This document shows positions 29,448-30,215 of a DNA stretch of 30,215 nucleotides, in pieces. The stretch's first letter is position 1; each line of letters opens with the position of its first letter. Made by a program: the position numbers and the translations under genes. The DNA is from Minisyncoccota bacterium (GTDB lineage: Bacteria; Patescibacteriota; Minisyncoccia; Minisyncoccales; Minisyncoccaceae). The stretch covers positions 1 to 30,215 of the forward strand of contig JAQVLU010000001.1 of NCBI GenBank assembly GCA_028703995.1, given 5' to 3'. Under the pieces are notes generated by a model. That model saw nothing but the letters and a program-made list of their open reading frames with translations, searched no databases and had not been told where the DNA came from.

Positions 29448-30215
29448 TCAAGGATTATTTTTATAAATCTCCATCTGACATTTCTTGCAATCAAATTTAA
29501 GTAAAAACCTCTGCCCCTTCTCATTAATTAAATAAAGAGGTTCTTTTAAATCTTGTTTTTGACATTGCCCTAAAAAATATTTTAAGCAATGTTTTGTTGT
29601 CATAAGTTTTTCCCCTTCTTTAATTTCAAAAGCTTTATCAATTTCTTTAACTCCGTGTTTTTTGTAAAAATTTTCTGCTAATTTATTAGAAATATTGTAC
29701 TCATAGGAAAGTTTATCTAAATAATATTTTATCTTTGAATCTTTTTTAAGCTCTCTTTCCTCTCTTTTATAAATATAACTAGAATTAATTTCTTCTATCA
29801 ATTCTCTTCTTAAATTATTTAAAAGAGAAGAAGGAATAAACAGAGGTTTATTATAAAAATTAATTTTAATTTCTTTTAAATAAAAATCTGAATTACCTAA
29901 TTTAGAAAATTGTGTCTTTATATTTTCAAGCGCTTTTTCTTTATTTAAAGAAAATTCTTTTTTAATTTCCACTTCTTTACTAATAATGTTTTCACTATTT
30001 GAAAAAGAAACAAAAAAACCTTTTTGAGTTTCCCTAAAAACTACTTTTAAACCTATTTTTCTTTTAAAAGCTTCTTTCGCTCTTATATTTTTATCAAACT
30101 GAAGATCGTAATTTCTATAAATTTTATCTTTCAATCTTAAATCTTGTTTTTCGTTTAGGAATATTTTTTCTCCTTCCACTCTAACAACATTACTTCCTTT
30201 TAAATCATTATTTTT
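29448..30215 (-). CDS. U32-family peptidase, long form (N-terminus beyond window end)
   Basis: An open frame runs from the stop at 29448 to the window edge (255 residues seen), so the gene is 5'-partial. A GTG at 30179 lies inside it but is preceded in frame by KGSNVVR, which continues the same beta-barrel segment GSNVVRVEGEKIFL, so it is not the start. The visible part is the C-terminal region of long U32 collagenase-like peptidases: KPLFIPSSLLNNLRRELIEEI, then TTKHCLKYFLGQC and FLLKFDCKKCQMEIY, a four-Cys end. U32 proteins act in collagen or peptide degradation and in tRNA/23S rRNA hydroxylation (RlhA, TrhP). Catalytic residues lie outside. Confidence 0.82.
   Translation of the reverse strand, partial: KNNDLKGSNVVRVEGEKIFLNEKQDLRLKDKIYRNYDLQFDKNIRAKEAFKRKIGLKVVFRETQKGFFVSFSNSENIISKEVEIKKEFSLNKEKALENIKTQFSKLGNSDFYLKEIKINFYNKPLFIPSSLLNNLRRELIEEINSSYIYKREERELKKDSKIKYYLDKLSYEYNISNKLAENFYKKHGVKEIDKAFEIKEGEKLMTTKHCLKYFLGQCQKQDLKEPLYLINEKGQRFLLKFDCKKCQMEIYKNNP

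Noticed and set aside
30177..30179. GTG at 30179 as the start of the U32-like gene
   Set aside because: The frame stays open to the window edge and the residues upstream (GSNVVR) continue the domain, so the gene is simply cut off.
1..30215. Possible alternative genetic code (TGA as Gly, as in Gracilibacteria/Absconditabacteria)
   Set aside because: TGA acts as stop in coupled junctions (2213-2215, 2743-2745, 2835-2837) and after the beta-CASP gene (16364-16366); reading frames do not continue sensibly through it.

Overview
The window looks like a chromosomal segment of a small-genome, AT-rich (roughly 70% A+T by eye) bacterium of the Candidate Phyla Radiation (Patescibacteria), most likely Parcubacteria-like. 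Evidence: proteins of the DUF5652 and DUF5671 types that I associate with that group, a short PrmC, a short UvrA, a UvrC without its C-terminal helix-hairpin-helix, no convincing Shine-Dalgarno sequences, and very tight gene packing with many 1-, 4-, 8- and 11-nt overlaps. TGA is an ordinary stop here (for example 2213-2215 and 16364-16366), so the recoded-glycine lineages are unlikely. I see no rRNA, tRNA, CRISPR or insertion sequence, and no gene-free stretch above 300 nt (the longest is 114 nt, 15490-15603).

Layout. (A) 6206 down to 1, minus strand: a chain of 13 genes, nearly all touching or overlapping, read from a promoter at about 6238-6266. In order: an anchored hypothetical protein, a MetRS-C-terminal-like tRNA-binding protein, a SIMPL-domain protein, an anchored FKBP isomerase, a thioredoxin fused to a CcdA/DsbD-like membrane domain, a previously hidden 31-residue membrane peptide, family-4 uracil-DNA glycosylase, DUF5652, DUF167/YggU, DUF212, PrmC, an AlkD-type glycosylase and the first 16 codons of a type IV prepilin cut by the window start. 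(B) 6271-7386, plus: a lone GH3/NagZ-like glycosidase, divergent from A and convergent (13-nt overlap) with the next block. (C) 14158 down to 7374, minus: tyrS, a cohesin-domain surface protein, a MazG-like pyrophosphohydrolase, an ATP-cone/PD-(D/E)XK nuclease fusion, ychF, an HI0933-type flavoprotein and a patatin-like lipase. (D) 15489-14200: an orphan ATP-grasp enzyme; 16326-15604: a second SIMPL protein with its own promoter and terminator; 17680-16364: a beta-CASP metallo-beta-lactamase RNase-like protein. (E) 17735-18553, plus: a stand-alone DUF2090 aldolase-like protein. (F) 26879 down to 18543, minus: uvrB-uvrA-uvrC, a thioredoxin-like protein with a cysteine-rich tail, a multi-pass membrane protein, a Sua5/YciO/YrdC protein and a CapA-like metallophosphatase. 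(G) 30215 down to 26925, minus: the C-terminal part of a long U32 peptidase cut by the window end, a DUF5671 membrane protein with a pilin-like tail, an anchored protein with three YGPY repeats, and a third SIMPL protein.

How they fit together. Two themes recur: DNA repair (UDG, AlkD-like, complete UvrABC, a nuclease fusion) and the cell surface (prepilin, pilin-like tails, three SIMPL proteins, FKBP, thioredoxin/CcdA, a cohesin protein, CapA, NagZ). The SIMPL-FKBP-thioredoxin/CcdA run looks like an extracytoplasmic folding cassette. Predicted promoters use a TTGAAW-like -35 box and fall into two classes: leaders of about 24-25 nt, and leaderless or nearly leaderless (0-3 nt). The best example of the second class is the divergent pair at 17681-17734, where both predicted transcription starts fall on the A of the start codon. 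Most functional calls are standard families; the least explained items are the 31-residue coupled peptide, the Cys-tail thioredoxin-like protein, the ATP-cone nuclease and the YGPY-repeat protein.
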